Program-made: the position numbers and the translations under genes
Part shown: piece by piece, positions 20,401-28,189 of the stretch
How the letters are laid out: each line of letters opens with the position of its first letter
How positions within the stretch are numbered: the stretch's first letter is position 1
Source: Streptomyces althioticus
GTDB taxonomy: Bacteria > Actinomycetota > Actinomycetes > Streptomycetales > Streptomycetaceae
DNA: 64,000 bases
Direction of reading: 5' to 3'
Assembly: GCA_014649355.1 (NCBI GenBank)
Contig: BMSW01000026.1
Span: 1 to 64,000, forward strand
The notes under the pieces: generated by a model
Seen by the model: only the letters and a program-made list of their open reading frames with translations
Database searches by the model: none
Told to the model about the DNA's origin: nothing

Positions 20401-20802
20401 CTGCTCGACGGCGGCCCGCGCCCCCTGCGGCAGGCCCTCGCCGGCGTCCTCGCCGCGCCCGGCACCTCCGCCTCCCGCGCCCTGCGCCGCGGCCTGCTCG
20501 ACACGCTCCTCGACCGGGAGACCGACCTCGGCGTGCTCGACGCGGTGCTGCGCGCCGCCGCCCGCAACACCGGTCCCGAGCTGCGGGTGCTCGTCCACCG
20601 CACGGCCCTGCTGCTCGTCCGCACCGCCGAGGGCGCCGTCCGCCTCGACCGCACCCTCGCCGACCTGGCCCGCCACGTTCCGGGCCTCGCGGCGGCCGTG
20701 GCCGGCTGGCTCACGGACGCCCCGCACGTCTGGGGGCCGCTCGTCGGACCCGCCACCCGGGAGGTGATCGACGAGCTGACGGGCGCGGCCGTGCCCGTCT
20801 GA
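17401..20802 (+). CDS. large STAND-like P-loop protein with degenerate trypsin-like domain
   Basis: A 1,133-residue protein. Residues about 15-190 follow the trypsin/HtrA pattern (GTGFVADRHGTVITSHEAV, later GGAAGGPVLDPVTGTVVGVLG), but the active-site Ser position is Ala, the catalytic His is shifted one residue from its usual place (SHEAVDG against AAHVVDG), and the usual Asp is Gly (LGLALVR). It is therefore probably a non-catalytic sensor domain. A P-loop NTPase region follows: GPPGSGRST (270-278), where the Walker lysine is Arg, and a Walker-B-like LLLLLDDPEQ near 355-362. The rest is helical and repetitive, HEAT-like. This layout resembles signalling NTPases of the STAND class. It lies between truB and ribF, a position I believe is conserved in Streptomyces. 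Role unknown. Confidence 0.75.
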   Translation: MMPSLDAPGYALERFRSTAGPGLVALHDLAGRPRGTGFVADRHGTVITSHEAVDGLPRLVLHGAEGRHGIVTADAVIPLPALGLALVRGGDLGVAPLPVTSRDTVRTGAYVRIPAGGWREARVLGTTTVTYTATDRAHRVPGALELAVGTAGRDALRLGGGAAGGPVLDPVTGTVVGVLGTALRTSASDVGFAVPLRPTVPALAALLMENAATVPAYGTDLNLAGLVGLTAASAARHAPLPLVEPVERTGARAELYAFERGGATVLGLVGPPGSGRSTELAALAARRHSAGLPTLWLRGADLREDDTSLADAARRALERAAADVTASLPFPPQDLGDLTPERLAALARAAGRPLLLLLDDPEQMPPGLYRRRAAWTEETLRRLHATGTRLVVSCGAAHWEEAGYPPALLHRGGAGPESLPPCVVLGDLTADEAREARARHGIPEGAVTDADAAHPLTLRLLAEVRSDVAATAPDGPVDRDDVLAAHLDLTCLRIAQRLAGGLGARGTAVRRLAVRAAGKAHEAARRCLGTEDGTLDRASFEELFPASGPGTVFDEHGGTAPGWADAVLAEGLLVPAGGGHRFGHEELADWLQGAHLDLDGALHTLVHAPTPGTDPVPRHRIGPVTEALLCLARRNGPARLASRLADLTHALDADPGSWWASRLLTGVLARVPDASPYTDVLRLLADRVVAWREQRRTVPPELGPAFWTRLRLPVEARCALLRRLVPADGPPCESGPRFLDAAAGLLTADPQTVLPYLIRWFDDERPLPATPHATVATAAQALLHTYRHAAPDVLTEALVDSPHRRADELLAVLAEEEPGVLCRAVDRWAEDPRPARRAAAVTHGLRVAPYARDLGDRTLLRYAALSVLVRTADRALHGGALALLVRDPDSRGRHLTRALERFAAGDPHFPPGALTDALTTHTEPVLDAFRTRLTRGTDPDDTFRALADATTPALARQVAALVREAAVRRPELTGCVAGYADRHLDLGPAVRAVLRLLLTELLDGGPRPLRQALAGVLAAPGTSASRALRRGLLDTLLDRETDLGVLDAVLRAAARNTGPELRVLVHRTALLLVRTAEGAVRLDRTLADLARHVPGLAAAVAGWLTDAPHVWGPLVGPATREVIDELTGAAVPV

Positions 20803-20943
20803 CGCCACCCGGCGCGTGCACGTCGTCACACAGCCCCCATGCCGATGCGAACCGGGGCGGCCCGGCATGGCACTCTTAGAGCTGCGCAGAGAAGTCCACG
20901 GACTCGGGTTCGTCCGACAAGGTTTCGACAAGGAGCAGTCACA

Positions 20944-21906
20944 GTGCAGCGCTGGCGTGGCTTGGAGGACATCCCCCACGACTGGGGGCGCAGCGTCGTC
21001 ACCATCGGCTCCTACGACGGAGTGCACCGCGGTCACCAGCTGATCATCCGGCACGCCGTGGACCGCGCCCGCGAGCTCGGCGTCCCCGCGGTCGTCGTCA
21101 CCTTCGACCCGCACCCCAGCGAGGTGGTCCGCCCCGGCAGCCACCCGCCGCTGCTCGCCCCGCACCACCGGCGCGCGGAGCTCATGGCGGACCTGGGCGT
21201 CGACGCGGTGCTGGTGCTGCCGTTCACCACCGAGTTCTCGAAGCTGTCGCCGGCCGAGTTCGTGGTCAAGGTGCTGGTCGACAAGCTGCACGCCAAGGCC
21301 GTCGTCGAGGGCCCCAACTTCCGCTTCGGACACAAGGCCGCGGGCACGGTGCAGTTCCTCGCCGAGCAGGGCAAGGTCTACGACTTCGAGGTCGAGGTCG
21401 TCGACCTGTTCGTGTCCGGCGAGGCGGGCGGCGGCGAGCCGTTCTCCTCCACGCTGACCCGCCGGCTGGTCGCCGAGGGCCAGGTCGAGGGCGCCGCCGA
21501 GATCCTGGGCCGCCCGCACCGCGTGGAGGGCGTCGTCGTGCGCGGCGCCCAGCGCGGCCGCGACCTCGGCTTCCCCACGGCCAACGTGGAGACGCTCCCG
21601 CACACCGCGATCCCCGCCGACGGGGTGTACGCGGGCTGGCTGCACGCGCAGGGCGAGGCGATGCCGGCGGCCATCTCCGTCGGCACCAACCCTCAGTTCG
21701 ACGGCACGGAGCGGACGGTCGAGGCGTACGCCATCGACCGCGTCGGCCTCGACCTGTACGGGCTGCACGTCGCCGTGGACTTCCTGGCGTTCGTGCGCGG
21801 CCAGGCGAAGTTCGACACGCTGGACGACCTGCTGGCGCAGATGGGGCGGGACGTCGAACGGTGCAAGGAGCTCGTCGAGGCCGCCGAACGGGACAAGGAC
21901 GCCTGA
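20944..21906 (+). CDS. ribF: bifunctional riboflavin kinase / FAD synthetase
   Basis: A 320-residue enzyme that phosphorylates riboflavin to FMN and adenylylates it to FAD. GTG 20944 follows AAGGAG. The N-terminal FAD synthetase domain has the nucleotidyltransferase motif TIGSYDGVHRGHQ. The C-terminal kinase domain has GRDLGFPTANV and the DGVYAGW segment. Length and order are normal. In many actinobacteria the next gene is rpsO; here rpsO is almost 36 kb away. Confidence 0.97.
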   Translation: MQRWRGLEDIPHDWGRSVVTIGSYDGVHRGHQLIIRHAVDRARELGVPAVVVTFDPHPSEVVRPGSHPPLLAPHHRRAELMADLGVDAVLVLPFTTEFSKLSPAEFVVKVLVDKLHAKAVVEGPNFRFGHKAAGTVQFLAEQGKVYDFEVEVVDLFVSGEAGGGEPFSSTLTRRLVAEGQVEGAAEILGRPHRVEGVVVRGAQRGRDLGFPTANVETLPHTAIPADGVYAGWLHAQGEAMPAAISVGTNPQFDGTERTVEAYAIDRVGLDLYGLHVAVDFLAFVRGQAKFDTLDDLLAQMGRDVERCKELVEAAERDKDA

Positions 21907-21921
21907 GGTCCCTCCAGGGGG

Positions 21922-22926
21922 TCAGCGGGCCCCTTCGGGGGACCGGCGTGCCGCCGCCCAGTGGCACGCGACCTGAGCGGTGTCGTCGCCGCTCAGGATC
22001 CCCGGGTCGCGCGTCCGGCACGCCTCGGCCACTCCCGCCCGTTCCGCCTCGCCGCCCGCCAGGATCGGGCAGCGCGCGTGGAAACGGCAGCCGGGCGGGA
22101 CACGGGACGGGTCCGGCGGCTCACCGGTGAGGACCACGGGGTCGCCGGACGCCTCGGGGAGCACCGACAGCAGCGCCCGCGTGTACGGATGCCGGGGAGC
22201 CGTCAGGACCTGCTCCACCGGGCCCGTCTCCACGATCCGGCCCAGATACATCACCGCCACCCGGTCGGCGATGTTCCAGGCCAGCCCCAGGTCGTGCGTG
22301 ACGACCAGCGCGGAGAGCGCGAGTTCGTCGCGCAGGCGCAGCAGCAGCGCCAGGATCTCGCCGCGTACGGACGCGTCGAGGGACGCCACCGGCTCGTCGG
22401 CGACGAGGAGTTCGGGCTCCAGCACCACCGCGCCCGCGATCACCACCCGCTGGCGCTGACCGCCGGACAGTTCGTGCGGATAGCGCAGGAAGAAACGCTC
22501 CGGCGGCCGCAGCCCGGCCCGGGACAACGCCTCGGCCACCGCCGCCTGTTCGTCGCCGCGGTGACCGTGGACGCGTAGCCCCTCGGCCACCGCGTCGTAC
22601 ACGGTGTGCCGGGGGTTGAGGGAGCCGCTCGGGTCCTGCAGCACCAACTGGACCCGCTTCCGGTACGCCTTCAGGGAGCGCCCGGAGTACTCCAGGGGCC
22701 GCCCGTCGAAGACGACACCGCCCCCGGTCGGAGCGACGAGTCCCAGCAGCGCGCGGGCCAGCGTGGTCTTGCCGCACCCCGACTCACCGACCAGCGCGAC
22801 GATCTCGCCGCGCCGGATGCCGAGGTCGACCCCGTCCACGGCCCGGGCGTCGGGTGCGCCGTGCCGCCCGGGGAAGGCGACGTGCACGCGGTTCGCGCTG
22901 AGTAGCGCGGGCTTCACGGGGGTCAT
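21922..22926 (-). CDS. oligopeptide-type ABC transporter ATP-binding protein (OppF/DppF-like)
   Basis: A 334-residue ATPase. Walker A is GESGCGKTT, the signature is LSGGQRQR and Walker B is LLVADEPV. The C-terminal extension with PPGCRFHARCPI is the cysteine-bearing element of the Opp/Dpp subfamily. ATG 22926 overlaps the stop of the gene upstream in the operon. It is the last gene of a five-gene minus-strand operon and would power uptake together with its neighbour. The substrate is peptide-like by family; exact specificity cannot be read from sequence. Confidence 0.93.
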   Translation of the reverse strand: MTPVKPALLSANRVHVAFPGRHGAPDARAVDGVDLGIRRGEIVALVGESGCGKTTLARALLGLVAPTGGGVVFDGRPLEYSGRSLKAYRKRVQLVLQDPSGSLNPRHTVYDAVAEGLRVHGHRGDEQAAVAEALSRAGLRPPERFFLRYPHELSGGQRQRVVIAGAVVLEPELLVADEPVASLDASVRGEILALLLRLRDELALSALVVTHDLGLAWNIADRVAVMYLGRIVETGPVEQVLTAPRHPYTRALLSVLPEASGDPVVLTGEPPDPSRVPPGCRFHARCPILAGGEAERAGVAEACRTRDPGILSGDDTAQVACHWAAARRSPEGAR

Positions 22927-23954
22927 GGGATGTCGGGCCTCGCTTCCGAGCCGGGGTGGGGGACGCCTTCGCACCGCCGGTCCGGGCCCGCGCCTTCGGG
23001 CCCGTCCCGTCCGACCCGTACGCAGGCCGCCCGCCACCCCGCCCGGGCCTGACGCAGCGGCTGGTCCTCGACCGTGCAGGAGTCCAGTGCCACCGGGCAG
23101 CGCGGGTGGAACGTGCAGCCGCCCGGCAGCGCCGACGGGTCCGGCGGGTCGCCGGGCAGGCCGCGCGGCGCGAAGCGCGAGGACGGGTCGCCGATGCGGG
23201 GGAAGGCGTCCGACAGGGCCCGCGCGTAGGGGTGCCGGGCGTCCTCGTACACCTGGGCGGCGGGCCCTTCCTCGACGATCCGCCCCGCGTACATCACCGC
23301 GAGCCGGTCACAGGTGCCGGCGAGCACCGCCAGGTCGTGGCTGATCATCATCAGCCCCACGTCCTGGTCGGCCACCAACTGCTCGACGAGCCGCAGGATC
23401 TGCGCCTGGATCATCACGTCGAGCGCGGTGGTCGGCTCGTCCGCGACGATCAGCCGGGGGTCGCAGGCCAGCGCCATCGCGATCATCACCCGCTGGCGCT
23501 GACCGCCGGACAGCTCGTGCGGGTACGCCGACGCGCGCGCGGCCGGCAGGCCCACCTGCTCCAGCAGCTCCCCCGCCCGCTTCCTGGCCCCGGCCGCGGT
23601 CGCCCGCCCGTGCAGCAGGACCGGCTCGGCGATCTGGTCGCCGACGCGGTGCACGGGATTGAGGGAGTGCATGGCGCCCTGGAAGACGATCGAGGCGCGG
23701 GCCCAGCGCACCGCCCGCACCCGGCCCCACTTCATGGTCAGCACGTCCTCGCCGTCCAGCAGGATCTCCCCGCCGACCCGGGCGCCCGCGGGGAGCAGCC
23801 GCAGCAGCGCCAGCGCGAGCGTGGACTTGCCGCAGCCGGACTCCCCGGCGACCCCGAGCTTGCTCCCGGCGTCCAGCCGCAGGTCCACCCCGCGCACGGC
23901 CGCCGCGCCGCCCGCGTACGTCACCGTCAGGTTCCTCACCTCGAGCAGGCTCAA
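22923..23954 (-). CDS. oligopeptide-type ABC transporter ATP-binding protein (OppD/DppD-like)
   Basis: A 343-residue ATPase: Walker A GESGCGKST, signature LSGGQRQR, Walker B LIVADEPTTALD and the Opp-type tail (LPGGCTFHPRCPV). I place the start at TTG 23954, giving MSLLEVRNLTV at the N-terminus, because the first strand of the ABC domain starts there and the TTG overlaps the upstream stop as TTGA. No ATG or GTG suits as well. It forms the heterodimeric motor with the next protein. Confidence 0.9.
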   Translation of the reverse strand: MSLLEVRNLTVTYAGGAAAVRGVDLRLDAGSKLGVAGESGCGKSTLALALLRLLPAGARVGGEILLDGEDVLTMKWGRVRAVRWARASIVFQGAMHSLNPVHRVGDQIAEPVLLHGRATAAGARKRAGELLEQVGLPAARASAYPHELSGGQRQRVMIAMALACDPRLIVADEPTTALDVMIQAQILRLVEQLVADQDVGLMMISHDLAVLAGTCDRLAVMYAGRIVEEGPAAQVYEDARHPYARALSDAFPRIGDPSSRFAPRGLPGDPPDPSALPGGCTFHPRCPVALDSCTVEDQPLRQARAGWRAACVRVGRDGPEGAGPDRRCEGVPHPGSEARPDIP

Positions 23955-24886
23955 CGCGACACCCCCAGCCTCGGGTTGAGGACCTGCTCCACGGCCCGCC
24001 CGCACAGCGTGAACGCCAGCGCCACCACCGCGATGGCGACACCGGGCGGCACCAGGTACCACCAGTGCCCGGAGCTCACCGCGCCCGCCTCCCGCGCGTC
24101 CTGCAGCAGCGCGCCCCAGGACACGACGGTCGGGTCGCCGAGCCCGAGGAAGGCCAGCGTGGCCTCGGCGAGGATCGCCGAGGAGATGATCAGCGTCGTC
24201 TGCGCCAGCACCAGCGGCATCACGTTCGGCAGCACGTGCCGGGCCATGATGTGCCGGTGCCCGCCGCCCAGCGCCCGCGCCCGCTCGATGTACGGCCGGG
24301 TCTCCACGGCCAGCGTCTGCGCCCGTACGAGCCGGGCGGTGGTCGGCCAGGTGGTCACCCCGATCGCCACCACGATGGTGAGCAGCGACCGCGGCATCAC
24401 CGTGGCCAGCGCGATCGCCAGTACCAGCGTCGGCATCACGAGGAACCAGTCGGTGATCCGCATCACCACCGTCGCGTACCAGCCCTTGAAGTGCCCCGCC
24501 GTGACCCCGATCAGGGTGCCGATCGCCACCGACAGGACGGCCGCGAGCAGCCCGACCAGCAGCGACACCCGCGCGCCCCAGATCACCAGACCCAGCAGGT
24601 TCCGCCCGAACCGGTCGGTGCCGAAGGGGAACCGGGCACTCGGGTCCTCCAGCGGGCCGCCGGGCGCGTCGGTCACGTCGGCGACGTCCGAGCCGACGAG
24701 CAGCGGAGCGGCGAGCGCCGGCACCGCGAAGAGCAGCAGGGCCGCCAGGCCGAACACCCCGGCCCGGTGGCCGCGGTACTGCCGCCAGAAACGCGCGGCC
24801 GAGTCCCGTCGCCGCCGCCAGGCCAGTGAACGCGCCCGGACCGTCGGTGCCGCCTGCCCCTTGGCCGTCCCGTTCTCGGCAGTCAT
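23951..24886 (-). CDS. oligopeptide-type ABC transporter permease (OppC/DppC-like)
   Basis: A 311-residue inner-membrane protein with about six membrane segments. The N-terminus is the basic, cytoplasmic OppC-type region (RRRRDSAARFWRQYRGHRAG), followed by a first membrane span. FGTDRFGRNLLGLVIWGARVSL is a hallmark of the DppC/OppC family. The EAA loop is RARALGGGHRHIMARHVLPN. ATG 24886 overlaps the upstream permease stop. Confidence 0.94.
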   Translation of the reverse strand: MTAENGTAKGQAAPTVRARSLAWRRRRDSAARFWRQYRGHRAGVFGLAALLLFAVPALAAPLLVGSDVADVTDAPGGPLEDPSARFPFGTDRFGRNLLGLVIWGARVSLLVGLLAAVLSVAIGTLIGVTAGHFKGWYATVVMRITDWFLVMPTLVLAIALATVMPRSLLTIVVAIGVTTWPTTARLVRAQTLAVETRPYIERARALGGGHRHIMARHVLPNVMPLVLAQTTLIISSAILAEATLAFLGLGDPTVVSWGALLQDAREAGAVSSGHWWYLVPPGVAIAVVALAFTLCGRAVEQVLNPRLGVSR

Positions 24887-25959
24887 CGGCCCACCCGGGG
24901 GTCGAGGAGCGGATAGATCAGATCGGCCAGCGTGTTCATCACGATCACCGCGGCGGCGAACACGAAGAACAGCCCCTGCACCAGCGGCAGATCGGGCACG
25001 CTGAGCGCCTGGTAGAACAGCCCGCCGAGGCCCGGCCAGGAAAGCACCGTCTCCACCAGGATCACCCCGGCCACCGTGCGGCCCAGATTGATGAAGATCA
25101 GCGTCACCGTCGGCAGCAGCGCGTTCGGCACCGCGTGGCGCCGCCGCACGAGGTCGTCGCGCAGCCCCTTGGCCCGGGCCGTGGTCAGATAGTCACTGCC
25201 CATCTCGTCCAGCAGCGCCGACCGCGTCACCAGCAGCGTCTGCCCGTACTCGACGGCCACCAGCGTCACCACCGGCAGCACGAGGTGATGGGCCACGTCC
25301 AGGACGTACGCGAAGCCCTCCTCGCCGCCCGACTCCATGCCCCCGGTGGGGAACAGCCCCGGGAGCGGCCCGATCCCGACCGCCAGCGTGACGATCAGCA
25401 GCAGCCCCAGCCAGAACGACGGCACGGAGTAAAGGGTCAGCGCGAGACCGGTGTGGAGCCGGTCGCCGAGCCGCCCGTGCCGCCAGGCCGACCGCGTGCC
25501 GAGGAAGACGCCCAGCAGGGTGTAGATCACGAAGGCCGTGCCGGTGAGCAGCAGCGTGTTCGGCAGCGCCTCGGCGATCTTGTCGATCACCGGGGCGTTG
25601 AACTGGTACGAGGTCCCCAGGTCGCCGGTGAGGGCCTTGCCGCAGTAGTCGGTGAACTGCTGCCACCACGGCAGGTCGAGACCGAACTGCTCACGGTAGT
25701 TGGCGAGTTGCTCGGCCGACACCTGCCGGCCTCCGGTCATGAACCTCACCGGGTCGCCGGGGATCAGCCGGAACAGGAAGAAGCTGGTGACGAGCACGGC
25801 GAGCAGCGACACCGCCGCGCCCGCCAGCTTTCCGGCGACGTACCGCAGATACGCGGCGGTGGTGCGGACGCGCGGCCCGCGGGGTGCCGCCGGTCCGTCC
25901 GTCACCGGACCGGCGGCACCCTGCTTCTCGACCGGTGCGGACGCCGCGTCGGCGGTCAT
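24883..25959 (-). CDS. oligopeptide-type ABC transporter permease (OppB/DppB-like)
   Basis: A 358-residue permease. I use ATG 25959, preceded by GGAGGTG; a GTG two codons earlier lies inside that ribosome-binding site. An unusually long cytoplasmic tail (about 35 residues) precedes the first membrane segment. FFLFRLIPGDPVRFMTGG is the OppB/DppB N-terminal pattern, and TTARAKGLRDDLVRRRHAVPNAL is the EAA loop that contacts the ATPases. It lies 15 bases after the binding-protein gene. Confidence 0.94.
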   Translation of the reverse strand: MTADAASAPVEKQGAAGPVTDGPAAPRGPRVRTTAAYLRYVAGKLAGAAVSLLAVLVTSFFLFRLIPGDPVRFMTGGRQVSAEQLANYREQFGLDLPWWQQFTDYCGKALTGDLGTSYQFNAPVIDKIAEALPNTLLLTGTAFVIYTLLGVFLGTRSAWRHGRLGDRLHTGLALTLYSVPSFWLGLLLIVTLAVGIGPLPGLFPTGGMESGGEEGFAYVLDVAHHLVLPVVTLVAVEYGQTLLVTRSALLDEMGSDYLTTARAKGLRDDLVRRRHAVPNALLPTVTLIFINLGRTVAGVILVETVLSWPGLGGLFYQALSVPDLPLVQGLFFVFAAAVIVMNTLADLIYPLLDPRVGR

Positions 25960-25974
25960 CGGCACCTCCGCCCG

Positions 25975-27852
25975 CTACTCACGCTCGTCGGCCGTCGCCC
26001 GGCGCCGCACGGCGAGGAAGGCGCCCACACCGGCGAGGACGACGACACCGGCCACGATCCCGACGACCACCCCCGTCGACGAGGAACCACCGGAGGCGTC
26101 ACCCGAGTCCGCAGGCACCGCCGACCACCAGCTCCAGTAGCCGTCCTGCCCGTAGATGTTGCCCGCCTTCGCCGGCATGGTGGTGATCGACTCGATCTGG
26201 TCGGTGCGGTACGCCTCCACCGCGTTCGGGTACGCCATGACGTTCATGTACCCGAGGTCGTACAGCCGCGACTCCATCTGCCTCACGATCGCCGCCCGCT
26301 TGTCCGGGTCGTACTCGGCGAGCTGCCGCGCGTACAGCTCGTCGTACGTCCTGTCGCAGATGAAGTTGTCGGTCGCGCCCGTCTCCTCGGGGGTGGCGGG
26401 CAACGCGGCGCAGGTGTGGATCGACAGCACGAAGTCCGGGTCGGGGTTGACCGACCAGCCGTCGAAGGCCAGGTCGTACTCACCGGCCAGCCACGGATCG
26501 GTCACGTTGTCCAGGCAGTTGAGGGTGACGCCGATGCCCAGCTCGTCCCACCACTCCTGGAGGTACTGGCCGATCGCCTTGTCGTTCGGGTCGGTGGCGT
26601 GGCACAGCACACGGTAGGTGATCGGCTTGCCGTCCTTGCCGACGCGCCGCCCGTCCGCGTTCTTCCTCAGCCCGGCCTGGTCCAGCATCCGGCCGGCCTC
26701 CTCCGGGTCGTACGTCAGCTCCTGGCCGGGCGACGGCTTCCAGAAGTACTGCGCGAAGCGCGGCGGGACGTAACCCGCGCCCTCGACGGCGTGACCCTGG
26801 AACACCTTGTCGATGATCGCCTTGCGGTCCACCGCCTTGAACAGCGCGTTGCGCACCCGCTGGTCGAGCAGCGAGGGGTGCCCGTCGCCCATCGTCTCGC
26901 CGTTCTTCGCTCTGGCGCCCGGGTTGGTGGCGAGCGCGTAGAAGCGGCGGCCGGGGGCGTCGTTCACCCGGATGTTCTTCTCGCCCTTGAGCGAGGCCGC
27001 CTGGGCGGGCGTCAGCGAGGGCGACCCGGCGACGAACGACACCTCGCCCTTGCGCAGCGCCGACACCGCCGCGTCCTGGTCCTTGTAGTAGCGGAAGACC
27101 AGCTCGTCGAACTTCGGCGCACCCCGCCAGAAGTCCTTGTTGGCCTTCAGCCGTACGTAACTGTCGGGCTTGTAGTCGGTGAGGACGAACGGCCCGTTGC
27201 CGACGACCGGGAAGTCCTTGTCGTTGTTGAACTTCGTGAAGTCGTCGACCTTCTCCCACACGTGCCTGGGCACGATCGGCACGTCCAGCGCCGTCATGGT
27301 GGCCTGCGGCTTCTTCAGCTTGATGACCAGTCGGGTGGGGCTCGGGGCCGTCACCGTCTCGAAGTTGGAGACGAAACTGCCGTTGGCGGTGGCCGCCCCC
27401 GGGTCGGTCATCATCGTGTTGAACGTCCACGCCGCGTCCTCGGCCGTGGCCTGCTCGCCGTCCGACCACGTCGAGTCGGAACGGATGGTGTACGTCCAGG
27501 TCAGCTTGTCCGGGGAGGACTTCCACTCGGTGGCGAACCCCGGTACGACGCTGTTGTCCTCGGCGTCGTAGTTGGTGAGGTACTCGTAGGTGAGCCGGTG
27601 GATGCTGGTGCTGAGCAGCCGCACCGCGAGGAACGGGCTGAGCGAGTCGACGCTCTGCGCCACCGCGACCGTCAGCACCTTGCCGTCGCCGTCGGCCGCG
27701 TGGGCCTGCTGCGAGGCGGGACCGAGGGGAGTGGCGAGCCCGGCACCGAGCGCGAGAGCGGCGGCGCCGGCCGCCACGACGAGCCGGGCTCCGCCACCTC
27801 GGGCCCGGGTGGGGGTGCGGTGGTGACCGCCGTACTGATCGTTCGTGTCCAT
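25975..27852 (-). CDS. extracellular solute-binding protein, family 5, with C-terminal membrane anchor
   Basis: A 625-residue peptide-type (SBP family 5) binding protein and the first gene of the importer operon. The N-terminus is a Sec signal (RARGGGARLVV, then Ala/Leu-rich, cleavage near AHA-AD) without a lipobox cysteine. The body has the family's LSPFL segment, the TWSDGEQATAEDAAWTF motif and DPEEAGRMLDQAGL. Unusually, the C-terminus has a Ser/Gly linker, a hydrophobic span (GVVVGIVAGVVVLAGVGAFL) and a basic RRR stop-transfer tail, so the protein is probably held by a C-terminal transmembrane helix instead of a lipid. It is expected to present peptides or similar ligands to the permeases. 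Confidence 0.92.
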   Translation of the reverse strand: MDTNDQYGGHHRTPTRARGGGARLVVAAGAAALALGAGLATPLGPASQQAHAADGDGKVLTVAVAQSVDSLSPFLAVRLLSTSIHRLTYEYLTNYDAEDNSVVPGFATEWKSSPDKLTWTYTIRSDSTWSDGEQATAEDAAWTFNTMMTDPGAATANGSFVSNFETVTAPSPTRLVIKLKKPQATMTALDVPIVPRHVWEKVDDFTKFNNDKDFPVVGNGPFVLTDYKPDSYVRLKANKDFWRGAPKFDELVFRYYKDQDAAVSALRKGEVSFVAGSPSLTPAQAASLKGEKNIRVNDAPGRRFYALATNPGARAKNGETMGDGHPSLLDQRVRNALFKAVDRKAIIDKVFQGHAVEGAGYVPPRFAQYFWKPSPGQELTYDPEEAGRMLDQAGLRKNADGRRVGKDGKPITYRVLCHATDPNDKAIGQYLQEWWDELGIGVTLNCLDNVTDPWLAGEYDLAFDGWSVNPDPDFVLSIHTCAALPATPEETGATDNFICDRTYDELYARQLAEYDPDKRAAIVRQMESRLYDLGYMNVMAYPNAVEAYRTDQIESITTMPAKAGNIYGQDGYWSWWSAVPADSGDASGGSSSTGVVVGIVAGVVVLAGVGAFLAVRRRATADERE

Positions 27853-28116
27853 GGGCGCAGACCTCGTGTCGTCGATCGCACGGGTGGGACGGGGTGATCA
27901 GATGAGTGAGGGTGTGTCTATCAGCGGTCCGTACGGCCGTCAACGGCGCGTGCACCCCATGTGGCCTGCGGAAACGTTGAGTTGACGCAGAGTTTGCGCC
28001 CATTGGTCTGGACCGGTGACGCGGTGCTGGTGGGCGGCTGGCGACGGCCGGAGGCCGCCAGCGGCGGCTGGTGTCGGCTGGTGCTGGCTGGTGGCGACTG
28101 ACGGCGCGGACATGGG

Positions 28117-28148
28117 AAAGCGGCCCCTCGTGTCGGAGGGGCCGCTTT
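28117..28148 (-). terminator. terminator after the MinD-like gene
   Basis: A 13-bp perfect stem, AAAGCGGCCCCTC with GAGGGGCCGCTTT, just downstream of the minus-strand gene that ends at 28190. The remainder of the 337-base gap 27853-28189 holds the presumed importer promoter and, at 28022-28100, a run of imperfect CTGGTG/GGCTGGT repeats; I see no gene there. Confidence 0.7.
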
Positions 28149-28189
28149 CGTTCACGCGTGGTGGGGCCGGGCCGCGCCCTGGCGCCCGC

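Noticed and set aside
24826..27897. A 1,023-codon plus-strand frame opposite the binding protein and permease
   Set aside because: Shadow frame; the minus strand encodes a clear importer operon with coupled starts and stops.
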